From an uncultured Clostridia bacterium (GTDB lineage Bacteria > Bacillota > Clostridia > Oscillospirales > Acutalibacteraceae): a stretch of DNA of 6,922 bases. The DNA lies in the NCBI GenBank assembly GCA_945224895.1, contig CALYNW010000049.1, positions 1-6,922 on the forward strand. Reading direction: 5' to 3'. Position numbers and translations under genes: made by a program. The notes under the pieces are model-generated. The model saw only the letters and a program-made list of their open reading frames with translations, was not told the DNA's origin and made no database searches. Shown piece by piece: positions 1 through 6,876 of the stretch (positions are counted from its first letter, which is position 1; the number at the start of each line of letters is the position of its first letter).

Positions 1-45
1 ACACGCGTAAGATCGTCGGCAGCGTCAGATGTGTATAAGAGACAG
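1..45 (+). other. Untrimmed Nextera i5-side sequencing adapter (artefact)
   Basis: This is not genomic DNA. Positions 27-45 are the 19-base Tn5 mosaic end AGATGTGTATAAGAGACAG. Positions 13-26 are the Nextera read-1 segment TCGTCGGCAGCGTC. Positions 5-12, GCGTAAGA, occupy the i5 index slot and match the index I recall as S517/N517. Positions 1-4, ACAC, are the end of the P5 primer. The segment should be trimmed; the genomic insert begins at 46. In the aroB frame the adapter carries a TAA at 36-38, so it adds no long false extension to that gene. Confidence 0.98.
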
Positions 46-527
46 GTATAAAATCATCAAGCCTTTTTGAAAGACTTGAAAAGGAAAATTCAGTTGATTT
101 TATTGAGGATATAATTTATGAGTGCCTTGATATAAAGCGTGTAATAGTTGAAAACGACGAAAAGGAACACGGTGAAAGAGCACTTCTTAATTTCGGTCAC
201 ACCTGCGGTCACGCCATTGAAAAGCTGTGGAGCTTTGAAAACGTCAGTCACGGCGAAGCAGTCGGTATCGGAATGGTTATGATATCAGATGTCGGAGAGA
301 AAAACGGCATAACCGAAAAGGGTACTAAGGACAGAATTATAAAGGTTCTTGAAAAAAATAATTTAAAAATATCCGACACTCATTCGGTACAGGAAATCGT
401 TGGTGCAATGAGTGTAGATAAAAAAAGAACAGGCAACGGTATTAAGCTTGTTATGGTTAAAAAAATCGGCGAAAGCTTTGTTATGCCTGTTACAAATGAA
501 GAGTTAAAAAATATTTTCGGAGTATAA
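46..527 (+). CDS. aroB: 3-dehydroquinate synthase, C-terminal part (5' truncated by contig end)
   Basis: AroB converts DAHP to 3-dehydroquinate, the second step of the shikimate pathway; it is a cytoplasmic enzyme using NAD and a divalent metal. The frame is open from codon 48-50 to TAA at 525-527 and gives 159 residues. Family members have about 350, so roughly the first 190 residues, with the NAD-binding domain and the first metal ligand (a Glu), are missing. The visible part has the conserved stretch KRVIVENDEKEHGER, then NFGHTCGHAIE (visible residues 48-58) and SHGEAVGIGM (67-76). In characterised enzymes the first His of NFGHT (here codon 198-200) and the His of HGEAV are metal ligands, and the second His of GHTxGH is catalytic; all three are present. 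An internal ATG at 273 is not the true start, because the conserved motifs lie upstream of it. The gene is followed after 6 bases by aroA, so the two are probably co-transcribed. Confidence 0.96.
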
Positions 528-533
528 GTATTA

Positions 534-1733
534 ATGGAAGTCAAAATCAGCAATTCGTCATTAAACGGAGCCGTAACGGCACCGCCGTCAAAATCTGCGG
601 CACACAGGGCGTTAATTTGTTCCTATCTATCAGGGGGAGGAACGGTAAAGCCTATAATAAATTCAAGAGATATGGCGGCAACAGTGGGAATAATAGAATC
701 TCTTAAAAATAATGAGAGTATTCTTGACTGTATAGAAAGCGGTTCAACTATGCGCTTTATGATTCCTGTAGCAGCTTCCTTGGGAAGAACTGTTGAATTT
801 GTAGGGCAGGGCAGTCTGCTGAAAAGAACTGTGGGTGAATTTGCTGAGCTTCTTCCCATTCACGGTGTTAATGTTGAAACAAACGGCTGTTTGCCCTTTA
901 AGATTTCGGGACAGCTCAGAAACGGCAGCTTTGAGGTTTCGGGAGATGTCAGCAGTCAGTATGTTACAGGGCTTTTGCTGGCACTTGCAAATCTTCAGGG
1001 CGACAGTGCAGTAATTATGAAAACTCCTCTCCGGTCAAAGCCTTATGTTGATATGACCGTTAAGGTAATGGCTGATTACGGTGTTAATGTCAGAGAAACA
1101 GATTTCGGCTATCTTATCAAGGGCGGTCAGGAATTTAAAAGGCTTGATTATATCGTTGAGGGCGACTGGTCACAGGCGGCATTTTTCCTTGTAGCAGGTG
1201 CAATAGGCGGTAATGTGACGGTTAAAGGTCTTGATTTTAATTCCGCTCAAGGCGATAAGGCTATAGTCGATGTTATAAAAAAATTCGGCGGAAATGTTGA
1301 AGCAGGTGAGGACAGCGTTACCTGTATTGCAGGTGAGCTGACAGGTGCCGATGTTGACGCATCCGACATTCCCGACCTTGTGCCGATTATATCTGTTCTT
1401 GCATCGTATGCAAAGGGTAAAACTGTTATCAGCGGTGCCGAAAGACTTAGATTTAAGGAGTCTGACAGAATTGAAAGCGTTGTTACAAATCTCAAGGCTA
1501 TGGGAGTTGATGTAACACAAACTCCTGATGGTATGATAATTAACGGCGGAAAAGGGCTAAAGGGTGCAAAACTTAAAGGCTATAACGACCACAGAATTGT
1601 TATGTCATTTTCTGTTGCAGGGCTTTTTGCTCAGGGTGAGACGGTAATTGATGAAGCTGAAAGTATAAATAAATCATATCCGTCATTTTTTGAAGATTAT
1701 AATATGCTGGGAGGTAAGGCAAATGTCCTCTGA
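534..1733 (+). CDS. aroA: 3-phosphoshikimate 1-carboxyvinyltransferase (EPSP synthase)
   Basis: AroA transfers the enolpyruvyl group of PEP to shikimate-3-phosphate, giving EPSP; it is the glyphosate target enzyme and is cytoplasmic. The protein has 399 residues, somewhat shorter than the 427 of E. coli but in the family range. Visible motifs are PPSKSAAHRAL (17-27, with K20, S21 and R25 matching E. coli K22, S23, R27), ESGSTMRF (68-75), SSQYVTGLL (140-148), EGDWSQAAFF (209-218), DIPDLVP (278-284, D281 matching the catalytic Asp), ERLRFKESDRI (303-313), NDHRIVMS (351-358) and K380 before SYPSFF. No key residue appears lost, although Phe stands where E. coli has Pro101. The ATG start at 534 follows a modest Shine-Dalgarno GGAG at 519-522, inside the last codons of aroB, with 11 bases of spacing. 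The 3' end overlaps aroC by 11 bases. Confidence 0.97.
   Translation: MEVKISNSSLNGAVTAPPSKSAAHRALICSYLSGGGTVKPIINSRDMAATVGIIESLKNNESILDCIESGSTMRFMIPVAASLGRTVEFVGQGSLLKRTVGEFAELLPIHGVNVETNGCLPFKISGQLRNGSFEVSGDVSSQYVTGLLLALANLQGDSAVIMKTPLRSKPYVDMTVKVMADYGVNVRETDFGYLIKGGQEFKRLDYIVEGDWSQAAFFLVAGAIGGNVTVKGLDFNSAQGDKAIVDVIKKFGGNVEAGEDSVTCIAGELTGADVDASDIPDLVPIISVLASYAKGKTVISGAERLRFKESDRIESVVTNLKAMGVDVTQTPDGMIINGGKGLKGAKLKGYNDHRIVMSFSVAGLFAQGETVIDEAESINKSYPSFFEDYNMLGGKANVL
1709..1714 (+). promoter_or_regulatory. Ribosome binding site of aroC, inside aroA
   Basis: GGGAGG, a near-perfect anti-16S match, lies 8 bases before the ATG at 1723. It decides the aroC start against an in-frame TTG at 1690, which would add 11 residues and lacks a comparable site. 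Being within aroA coding sequence, it suggests that aroC translation is coupled to aroA. Confidence 0.85.
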
Positions 1734-2796
1734 ATTCGGAGAAAAAATTAAGGTTTCCATATTCGGTGAAAGTCACGGCGAAGCAATCGGCTGCGTTATA
1801 GACGGCTTGCCGTCAGGTGTTAGGCTTGATATGGATAAGATTTATGCCGATATGTCAAGGAGGGCTCCCGGCAAGGATAAGTTTGCAACCCCAAGGCTTG
1901 AAAAGGATATACCCCATATTTTGTCGGGTACACTTGATGATGTGACAACAGGTGCACCTCTTGCAATGATTATTGAAAATACAAATACAAGAAGCGGGGA
2001 CTACGGTAATCTTCTTACGGTCCCCAGACCGTCACACAGCGATTATCCCGCATATGTAAAATATAACGGCTTTAACGATATAAGGGGCGGAGGTCATTTC
2101 AGCGGAAGGCTGACTGCTCCCATAGTTTTTGCAGGAGCAGTTGCAAAGCAGATTCTTGAGGAAAAGGGTATTGTAATAGGTGCTCATATTTTTCAGGTGG
2201 GAAATGCTTTTGACAAAGCCTTTGATAAAAATAATGTTTCTTCAGACCTTCTTAAAAAACTGACCTCAAATAATTTTTCGGTTATCGACGATAATGCCGA
2301 AGAAAAAATGAGAGAGGAAATTGAAAGTGCAAGAATGGCACAGGACAGCGTAGGCGGTATAATTGAATGTGCCGTCATCGGTGTTCCTGTTGGTGTTGGA
2401 GGAAATATGTTTTCCACAGTTGAAAGCAAGCTTTCTTCAATACTTTTCGGTGTTCCTGCGGTAAAGGGTGTTGAGTTTGGCGAGGGTTTCGGCTTTGCGT
2501 CTATGAGAGGCTCACAGGCAAATGACCCCTACTGTGTAAAGGACGGCAAAGTAGCAGTGAAAACAAATAATAACGGTGGTGTTCTCGGCGGTATAACAAC
2601 AGGTGCTCCTATAATTTTCAGAGTGGCAATAAAGCCTACACCGTCAATTTCACAGCCTCAGCAAAGCGTTAATTTGCAGACTATGGAGGAAGAAACACTT
2701 GTAGTAAAAGGACGTCACGACCCTTGCATAGTTCCGAGAGCCGTGCCTGTTATTGAAGCGACGGCGGCACTTGGGATACTTGATTTAATGACGTAA
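1723..2796 (+). CDS. aroC: Chorismate synthase
   Basis: AroC eliminates phosphate from EPSP to form chorismate, the last common step of aromatic amino acid synthesis; it needs reduced FMN. With the start at 1723 the protein has 357 residues, normal for bacterial enzymes. The first family signature is seen at 15-32 (GESHGEAIGCVIDGLPSG), with H18 matching one of the two catalytic His residues. RPSHSDY (102-108) carries the second, H105. RGGGHFSGRLTA (121-132) replaces the more common GGGRxSxRETA. MRGSQANDP (261-269) and NNNGGVLGG (282-290) follow. The last signature is GRHDPCIVPRAVP (330-342), with D333. The start rests on the strong GGGAGG site and on the usual position of the GESHG motif near residue 15. 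The gene overlaps aroA by 11 bases and is followed by pheA after 17 bases, fitting one operon. Confidence 0.97.
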   Translation: MSSEFGEKIKVSIFGESHGEAIGCVIDGLPSGVRLDMDKIYADMSRRAPGKDKFATPRLEKDIPHILSGTLDDVTTGAPLAMIIENTNTRSGDYGNLLTVPRPSHSDYPAYVKYNGFNDIRGGGHFSGRLTAPIVFAGAVAKQILEEKGIVIGAHIFQVGNAFDKAFDKNNVSSDLLKKLTSNNFSVIDDNAEEKMREEIESARMAQDSVGGIIECAVIGVPVGVGGNMFSTVESKLSSILFGVPAVKGVEFGEGFGFASMRGSQANDPYCVKDGKVAVKTNNNGGVLGGITTGAPIIFRVAIKPTPSISQPQQSVNLQTMEEETLVVKGRHDPCIVPRAVPVIEATAALGILDLMT

Positions 2797-2813
2797 TTGA
2801 GGAAATTAAATTA

Positions 2814-3950
2814 ATGGATTTATTGGAATTAAGGAAAGAAATAGATAAAATTGATAATCAGCTTATTCCGCTTCTTATGAAAAGAATGGATATAGCCGGA
2901 CAGGTTGCGGAATATAAGGTGAAAAGAGGAATCCCCGTATTAAACGAGGAAAGAGAACAGCAAATCCTTGACAATGTTGCGGAAAAATGCGGAGAAAAGG
3001 GCGAGATAATCAAAACTGTTTTTTCCGCTACAATGGACGCTTCGAGGGCGCTTCAGCATAAAATTATAGGCGGCGGTCAGGAGCTGAGAGACCAAATAAA
3101 CGAGGCTCTGTCAAAGGGCGGCAGACTGACGGCAGATAACGGCTTTGTTGCCTGTCAGGGAGTAGAGGGAGCATACAGCGGTGTTACCGCAAATGAAATT
3201 TTCCCCGATGCACAGGTGAAATTTTACAGGCAGTTTGAGGACGTGTTTGAGGCGGTAAACAGGGGTGACGCAGTATTCGGCGTAATCCCTGTGGAAAATT
3301 CCACAGCAGGCTCTGTTCACGAGTCATATGATTTGATAATGAAGTACAGATTTTACGTTGTCGGTGCATATGATTTAAAGATAGAGCATTGTCTTTGTGC
3401 AAGGGCTGATACAAAATATGAGGATATTACAGAGGTTTATTCTCATCCGCAGGCACTTTCTCAGTGTAATAATTTCCTGAAAAATTTTGATTTCACGGGA
3501 GTAAACTATTCCAATACTGCGGCGGCGGCAGAATTTGTTTCAAAATCACATAAGAACAACATAGGCGTAATCTGCTCCGAGCTTGCGGCAAAAAAATACG
3601 GACTTAAAATATTAAAAAGAAATATTCAGAATAATAATAACAACAGAACAAGATTTATCGTTATTTCAAAAAATCTTGTTATTGATGATAATGCACAGAA
3701 AATTTCTCTTATATTTTCTGTTGCGCATAAGACAGGCTCTCTTTACAGAGTGCTCGGCAGATTTTCAATGGCAGGGCTCAGCCTTACAAAGCTTGAGTCA
3801 AGACCTATTGAAAATTCGGATTTCAGCTATTACTTTTATGTTGACGTTTTAGGCAGTGTCAGAGATGAAAAAACCTTGGATTTGATTTGTGCTTTATCCG
3901 ACGAGCTGCCGGAGTTTGAATTTTTGGGGAATTTCAACGAGGTTAAATAA
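2814..3950 (+). CDS. pheA: Bifunctional chorismate mutase / prephenate dehydratase with ACT domain (P-protein)
   Basis: This enzyme converts chorismate to prephenate and then to phenylpyruvate, committing flux to phenylalanine. Three domains are seen in 378 residues. The AroQ-type chorismate mutase (about 1-85) has R7, R24, K35, R47, E48, S77 and Q81 at the positions of E. coli R11, R28, K39, R51, E52, S84 and Q88; Asn44 stands where E. coli has D48. The prephenate dehydratase (about 110-285) has GVEGAYS (116-122), PVENSTAGSV (159-168), SHPQALSQC (210-218) and RTRF (278-281), whose Thr is the conserved catalytic residue of the TRF motif. The ACT domain (about 296-375) has GSLYRVL (308-314) and ESRP (328-331), the pair tied to phenylalanine binding, so feedback inhibition by Phe is likely. 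Start ATG 2814 is preceded by TGAGGA at 2798-2803. A run of five Asn (273-277) precedes RTRF. Its place right after aroC makes a chorismate-to-Phe operon. Confidence 0.97.
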   Translation: MDLLELRKEIDKIDNQLIPLLMKRMDIAGQVAEYKVKRGIPVLNEEREQQILDNVAEKCGEKGEIIKTVFSATMDASRALQHKIIGGGQELRDQINEALSKGGRLTADNGFVACQGVEGAYSGVTANEIFPDAQVKFYRQFEDVFEAVNRGDAVFGVIPVENSTAGSVHESYDLIMKYRFYVVGAYDLKIEHCLCARADTKYEDITEVYSHPQALSQCNNFLKNFDFTGVNYSNTAAAAEFVSKSHKNNIGVICSELAAKKYGLKILKRNIQNNNNNRTRFIVISKNLVIDDNAQKISLIFSVAHKTGSLYRVLGRFSMAGLSLTKLESRPIENSDFSYYFYVDVLGSVRDEKTLDLICALSDELPEFEFLGNFNEVK

Positions 3951-3972
3951 AAGCAAAGAACAACAGTAATTT

Positions 3973-3976
3973 GGAG
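3973..3976 (+). promoter_or_regulatory. Ribosome binding site deciding the TTG start of the VTT protein gene
   Basis: GGAG lies 8 bases before TTG at 3985. A nearer ATG at 3977 opens a frame that ends after three codons (ATG ACA ACT TGA), so the TTG is preferred. Confidence 0.65.
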
Positions 3977-3984
3977 ATGACAAC

Positions 3985-4755
3985 TTGAAACAGCAAAAGC
4001 GCCATCAGACAAATTTAATATCAAATATAATTATACTTGTAACGCTGTCTCTGCTTGTTTTTCTTGCTATTGTGCTTTACAATCACGCAAGGCTGGAGGT
4101 TAGGTTTGATACTCTGATAAACTGGTTCAAGCAGATTGACGACGCAGTTGTAAATCTTGACTCGGATACGGAAATAATTATTTGTATTTTTGCCCTTTAT
4201 ATCGCAAAATGTCAGCTTCCTATTCCTATGGGCTTTTTGTGTGTTATATCGGGTATGGTGTTTCCTCTTGCTCAGGCGGTGCTTATAAATCTTGCTTTTA
4301 CGGCATTTTTCTTCATCGTTAAATATATTGAAGGTAAATTTATAGGCGGTGGCTGGACAGGAATGATTCTCGGTATGAAACAGCTTCATTTCATCAGGGA
4401 CTGGATACAGTTTAAGGGAAACGGCAATCCTTATGTGCTTTTCGTTTCACGATTAGTGCCCAGTATTCCCCTTGGTATGGTGTCAAAATATTACGGCTCA
4501 ATGAGGTATGATTTTATTTATTATACCATAATAAGCCTTTTGGGCTTCGGTCCGAGGCTTTATATTTACACTAAGATAGGCTCCGCAATTTACAATCCTT
4601 TTTCAGTTCAGTTTATTGTTCTTTTGATGATAATTGTGGGCTTTACAGGTATTTCGGTATTTACGTTTAATATCTTTTACGGAAGAAAGTCAAGGCAAAT
4701 GAACCAAACTCTATTGATTTATTCCGAAAAAGAAAAATATAAAATAGTTTTATAA
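3985..4755 (+). CDS. VTT (TVP38/TMEM64, DedA-superfamily) integral membrane protein
   Basis: A hydrophobic protein of 256 residues with a TTG start. A short basic N-terminus precedes a first membrane segment at about 11-32. An external-looking charged stretch (35-61) follows, then hydrophobic segments at roughly 62-77, 83-113 (probably including a re-entrant loop), 150-168, 176-198 and 207-231, and a charged tail. The VTT-type core is visible: a Pro-rich PIPMG entry (79-83), SRLVPSIPLGMVSKYYG (155-171) with R156, P159 and P162, and LLGFGPRLYIYTKIG (185-199). Related proteins (eukaryotic TMEM41B and VMP1, bacterial DedA) are lipid scramblases or carriers; DedA members recycle undecaprenyl phosphate or phosphatidylethanolamine. 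A lipid-transport role in the plasma membrane is therefore inferred, and the substrate is unknown. The gene starts 34 bases after pheA with no terminator seen between them, so it may share its transcript. Confidence 0.82.
   Translation: MKQQKRHQTNLISNIIILVTLSLLVFLAIVLYNHARLEVRFDTLINWFKQIDDAVVNLDSDTEIIICIFALYIAKCQLPIPMGFLCVISGMVFPLAQAVLINLAFTAFFFIVKYIEGKFIGGGWTGMILGMKQLHFIRDWIQFKGNGNPYVLFVSRLVPSIPLGMVSKYYGSMRYDFIYYTIISLLGFGPRLYIYTKIGSAIYNPFSVQFIVLLMIIVGFTGISVFTFNIFYGRKSRQMNQTLLIYSEKEKYKIVL
4714..4743 (+). promoter_or_regulatory. Candidate sigma-A-type promoter before the GHMP kinase gene
   Basis: TTGATT (4714-4719) and TATAAA (4738-4743) are separated by 18 bases, inside the 3' end of the VTT gene. 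A perfect TATAAT also sits at 4751-4756, but without a recognisable -35 box at the usual distance. Either would give a 5' leader of about 30-45 bases before the ATG at 4793. The stretch is A-rich, so chance matches are likely; this is only a suggestion of a secondary promoter. Confidence 0.25.
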
Positions 4756-4778
4756 TTTGAGCAGGTTTAATAAATATA

Positions 4779-4783
4779 AGGAG
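4779..4783 (+). promoter_or_regulatory. Ribosome binding site of the GHMP kinase gene
   Basis: AGGAG, extended to AAGGAGA, lies 9 bases before ATG at 4793. It favours this start over the in-frame TTG at 4757, whose upstream sequence is T/A-rich with no Shine-Dalgarno. An ATG at 4785 is out of frame and stops after three codons. Confidence 0.8.
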
Positions 4784-4792
4784 AATGAAAAG

Positions 4793-6073
4793 ATGAAACC
4801 GATTGAATTAATTGAAAAAATCAAAGGCGGCGAAGCAGACGCTTTGCTTAAAAGGGTTTATGTAACCGACAGTGCAGTTGAGGAGCAAAAGCCCAGATAC
4901 ATAAGAACGGTTGAAAAGTTTATAGAGCTTTTCGGTGAGGACAGAGATGTTATTGTTCTCAGTGCTCCCGGCAGAACCGAAATCTGCGGAAATCATACCG
5001 ACCATAATAACGGTAAGGTGCTTGCAGCTTCAATTAACCTTGACGCTATTGCAGTTGCGGCTAAAAGCGACAGCGATGTTATTAACGAGAAGTCAGAGGG
5101 CCATCCTATGAATACAGTTGATTTGACCTCTCTTGAGCCGAACCCTGTTGATTATGGTAAGTCAGCCTCAATGATTAAGGGCATCGTGGCAAAGCTTAAG
5201 GATTGCGGATATGACGTCGGCGGCTTTGACGCCTGTACAACAAGTGATGTTATGGGTGGCTCGGGACTTTCTTCGTCAGCAGCCTTTGAGGTGCTCTTAG
5301 GTACTGTAATTTCACATCTTTACAATGACGGAAAAATTGACTCTGTCACTATTGCAAAGGCGGCTCAGTTCAGCGAAAATATCTTTTTCGGTAAGCCATC
5401 GGGACTTCTTGACCAAATGGCTTCATCAGTAGGCTCATTTGTTACAATAGATTTTGAAAGCACAAAAAATCCGATTATCAAGAAGGTGGGCTTTGATTTT
5501 GAAAAGTCAGGTCATGCCCTTTGCATAGTTGATACCCACGGTAATCACAGTGATCTTACCGACGATTACGCCGCTGTAAGAAACGAGATGGAGTCAGTTG
5601 CTCAGGCAATGGGTAAATCTGTTTTGAGGGAGATTGAATACAGCGATTTCCTTAAAGCTGTTCCCGAGCTTAAAGGCAAGGTAAATGACAGAGCAATTAT
5701 AAGAGCGGTTCATTTTTATAACGAAAATATCAGAGTTGACAAGGCAGTTTCAAGTCTTGAAAATAATGACTTTGAGTCCTTTAAGAAAATAATTACTCAG
5801 TCCGGATATTCTTCGTTTATGTACAATCAGAATGTTTATACCCCCACAAATCCTACCGAGCAGAAGCTGTCACTTGCTCTTTGCCTCAGCCAGCAGATGC
5901 TTGAGGGCAAGGGTGCTTGGAGAGTACACGGAGGCGGCTTTGCAGGTACAATTCAGGCGTTTGTTCCGCTTGATATGCTTGATGAGTATAAAAGGACTAT
6001 GGACTCTGTATTCGGCGAAGGCTCCTGCTATGTGCTTATCATAAGACCGGTGGGCGAAACAAGAGTTATCTGA
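4793..6073 (+). CDS. Galactokinase-like GHMP sugar kinase, substrate uncertain
   Basis: A soluble kinase of 426 residues, a little longer than E. coli GalK (382). All three GHMP motifs are present: the galactokinase-type signature APGRTEICGNHTDHNNG (58-74), the phosphate-binding loop GGSGLSSSAA (155-164) and the C-terminal RVHGGGFAGT (377-386). R61 and D207 (in LLDQMASSVG) match the Arg and Asp of the active site, and Y259 may match the conserved sugar-contacting Tyr. The usual GEHTDY is here GNHTDH: the Glu that contacts the sugar C6 hydroxyl in galactokinases is Asn67, and the following Tyr is His71, while H68 and D70 remain. About 55 residues precede the signature, more than in E. coli GalK. 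The family makes galactose-1-phosphate from galactose and ATP. The altered motif and the absence of galT or galE nearby leave the sugar open; arabinokinase-like or other specificity is possible. I therefore give no gene symbol. Confidence 0.85.
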   Translation: MKPIELIEKIKGGEADALLKRVYVTDSAVEEQKPRYIRTVEKFIELFGEDRDVIVLSAPGRTEICGNHTDHNNGKVLAASINLDAIAVAAKSDSDVINEKSEGHPMNTVDLTSLEPNPVDYGKSASMIKGIVAKLKDCGYDVGGFDACTTSDVMGGSGLSSSAAFEVLLGTVISHLYNDGKIDSVTIAKAAQFSENIFFGKPSGLLDQMASSVGSFVTIDFESTKNPIIKKVGFDFEKSGHALCIVDTHGNHSDLTDDYAAVRNEMESVAQAMGKSVLREIEYSDFLKAVPELKGKVNDRAIIRAVHFYNENIRVDKAVSSLENNDFESFKKIITQSGYSSFMYNQNVYTPTNPTEQKLSLALCLSQQMLEGKGAWRVHGGGFAGTIQAFVPLDMLDEYKRTMDSVFGEGSCYVLIIRPVGETRVI

Positions 6074-6098
6074 TAAAAATTTATTGATTTTATAAAAC

Positions 6099-6105
6099 AG
6101 AGGGG
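6099..6105 (+). promoter_or_regulatory. Ribosome binding site for the TTG start of the lipid kinase gene
   Basis: AGAGGGG lies 7 bases before TTG at 6113. No ATG start is available near the conserved N-terminal motif, so the TTG start is accepted. Confidence 0.65.
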
Positions 6106-6112
6106 AATAATT

Positions 6113-6876
6113 TTGAAATACATATTTATAATTAATCCTATTGCGGGAAATGACGATAAGAAAAAAATCTTTTCAAGAATAAAATCCGCATTTCGTCTCA
6201 TTGATGATGAAATGATTATGGAATATACCCATTACAGAGCCGAGGCAAAGGATATTGCCGCAAGGTATGCCGCAGAGTATAAGCAGGACTGTGTTATAGT
6301 CTGCTGCGGCGGTGACGGTACAGTCCACGATATCGCAAACGGAATTGCAGGTACGGATACGCCTATGCTTGTTCTTCCTCTCGGAACGGGTAATGATTTT
6401 GCAAAAAAGATTTACGGCACTAAAAAAATCAATGTTGAAAATGTAATAAAGGCATTCGGCTTTTATGACGGAAAGATTAAATATGACGTTAAGCCTATTG
6501 ACCTTATTGATTATAACGGAGAAAAATGTATTAATGTTATGAGCTACGGTCTTGATACAAAGGTTGAGACAATAGGAAGAAAAATTGCAGGAAAAATTCC
6601 GTTTCTCGGTCAGCAGGCATATAATATTGCGGTTTTCCCTGTTTTGCTTCAGTCCCTCAAATATCAAATTAATGTTGATCTTGACTGTATTGACAAGGAC
6701 GGAAATCCCTATAAAATTACTCAAACCCCTCTGGACTACACACTTTTCGCAATATGTAACGCAAGCTATTACGGAGGTGGCTTTTGCCCTGCTCCCAATT
6801 CAAGGCTTGATGACGGACTTCTTGACTTTGCCCTTTGTCATCCTATTGGGCTTCATCAGGCTCCTGCCCTTATCCC
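6113..6876 (+). CDS. Diacylglycerol kinase family lipid kinase (DgkB/YegS/BmrU type), 3' truncated by contig end
   Basis: The frame opens with TTG at 6113 and gives 254 complete genomic codons before the adapter; DgkB and YegS have about 300 residues, so some 45-50 C-terminal residues are missing. Visible family motifs are FIINPIAGND (5-14), the nucleotide-binding GGDGT (66-70), PLGTGNDFAK (89-98), SYGLDTKVE (144-152) and APNSRLDDGLLDFAL (227-241). Such enzymes phosphorylate diacylglycerol or similar lipids with ATP, returning DAG to phosphatidic acid, and act at the inner face of the membrane. Whether this one uses DAG, phosphatidylglycerol (like YegS) or another lipid cannot be told from sequence. 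It starts 39 bases after the GHMP kinase gene with no clear terminator between them. The frame continues through the adapter without a stop, so an automatic call would end in the false peptide CLLYTSDAADDLTRV. Confidence 0.92.

Noticed and set aside
273..527. Small independent gene starting at the ATG at 273
   Set aside because: The same frame is open upstream to the contig start and encodes the AroB metal-site motifs, so this is the tail of a truncated aroB.
1170..1520. Open frame of 116 codons on the - strand (and a second one at 1247-1495)
   Set aside because: Both are antisense to conserved parts of aroA, have no ribosome binding site that I can see, and resemble no known protein.
4021..4389. 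Open frame of 122 codons on the - strand
   Set aside because: It is antisense to the VTT gene. Its Lys/Asn/His-rich product is what the complement of a hydrophobic, membrane-coding frame gives.
5832..6044. Short + strand frame of 70 codons inside the GHMP kinase gene
   Set aside because: It overlaps the conserved RVHGGGFAGT region in another frame and has no family resemblance or credible start signal.
6074..6096. Possible terminator hairpin between the GHMP kinase and lipid kinase genes
   Set aside because: The only pairing is a short A/T-only inverted repeat (ATAAAA with TTTTAT) without a GC stem or following U tract, too weak for intrinsic termination.
6173..6724. Open frame of 183 codons on the - strand
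   Set aside because: It is antisense to the lipid kinase, which has all family motifs in the + frame. The antisense translation is rich in Asn, Cys and Ile with no recognisable domain.
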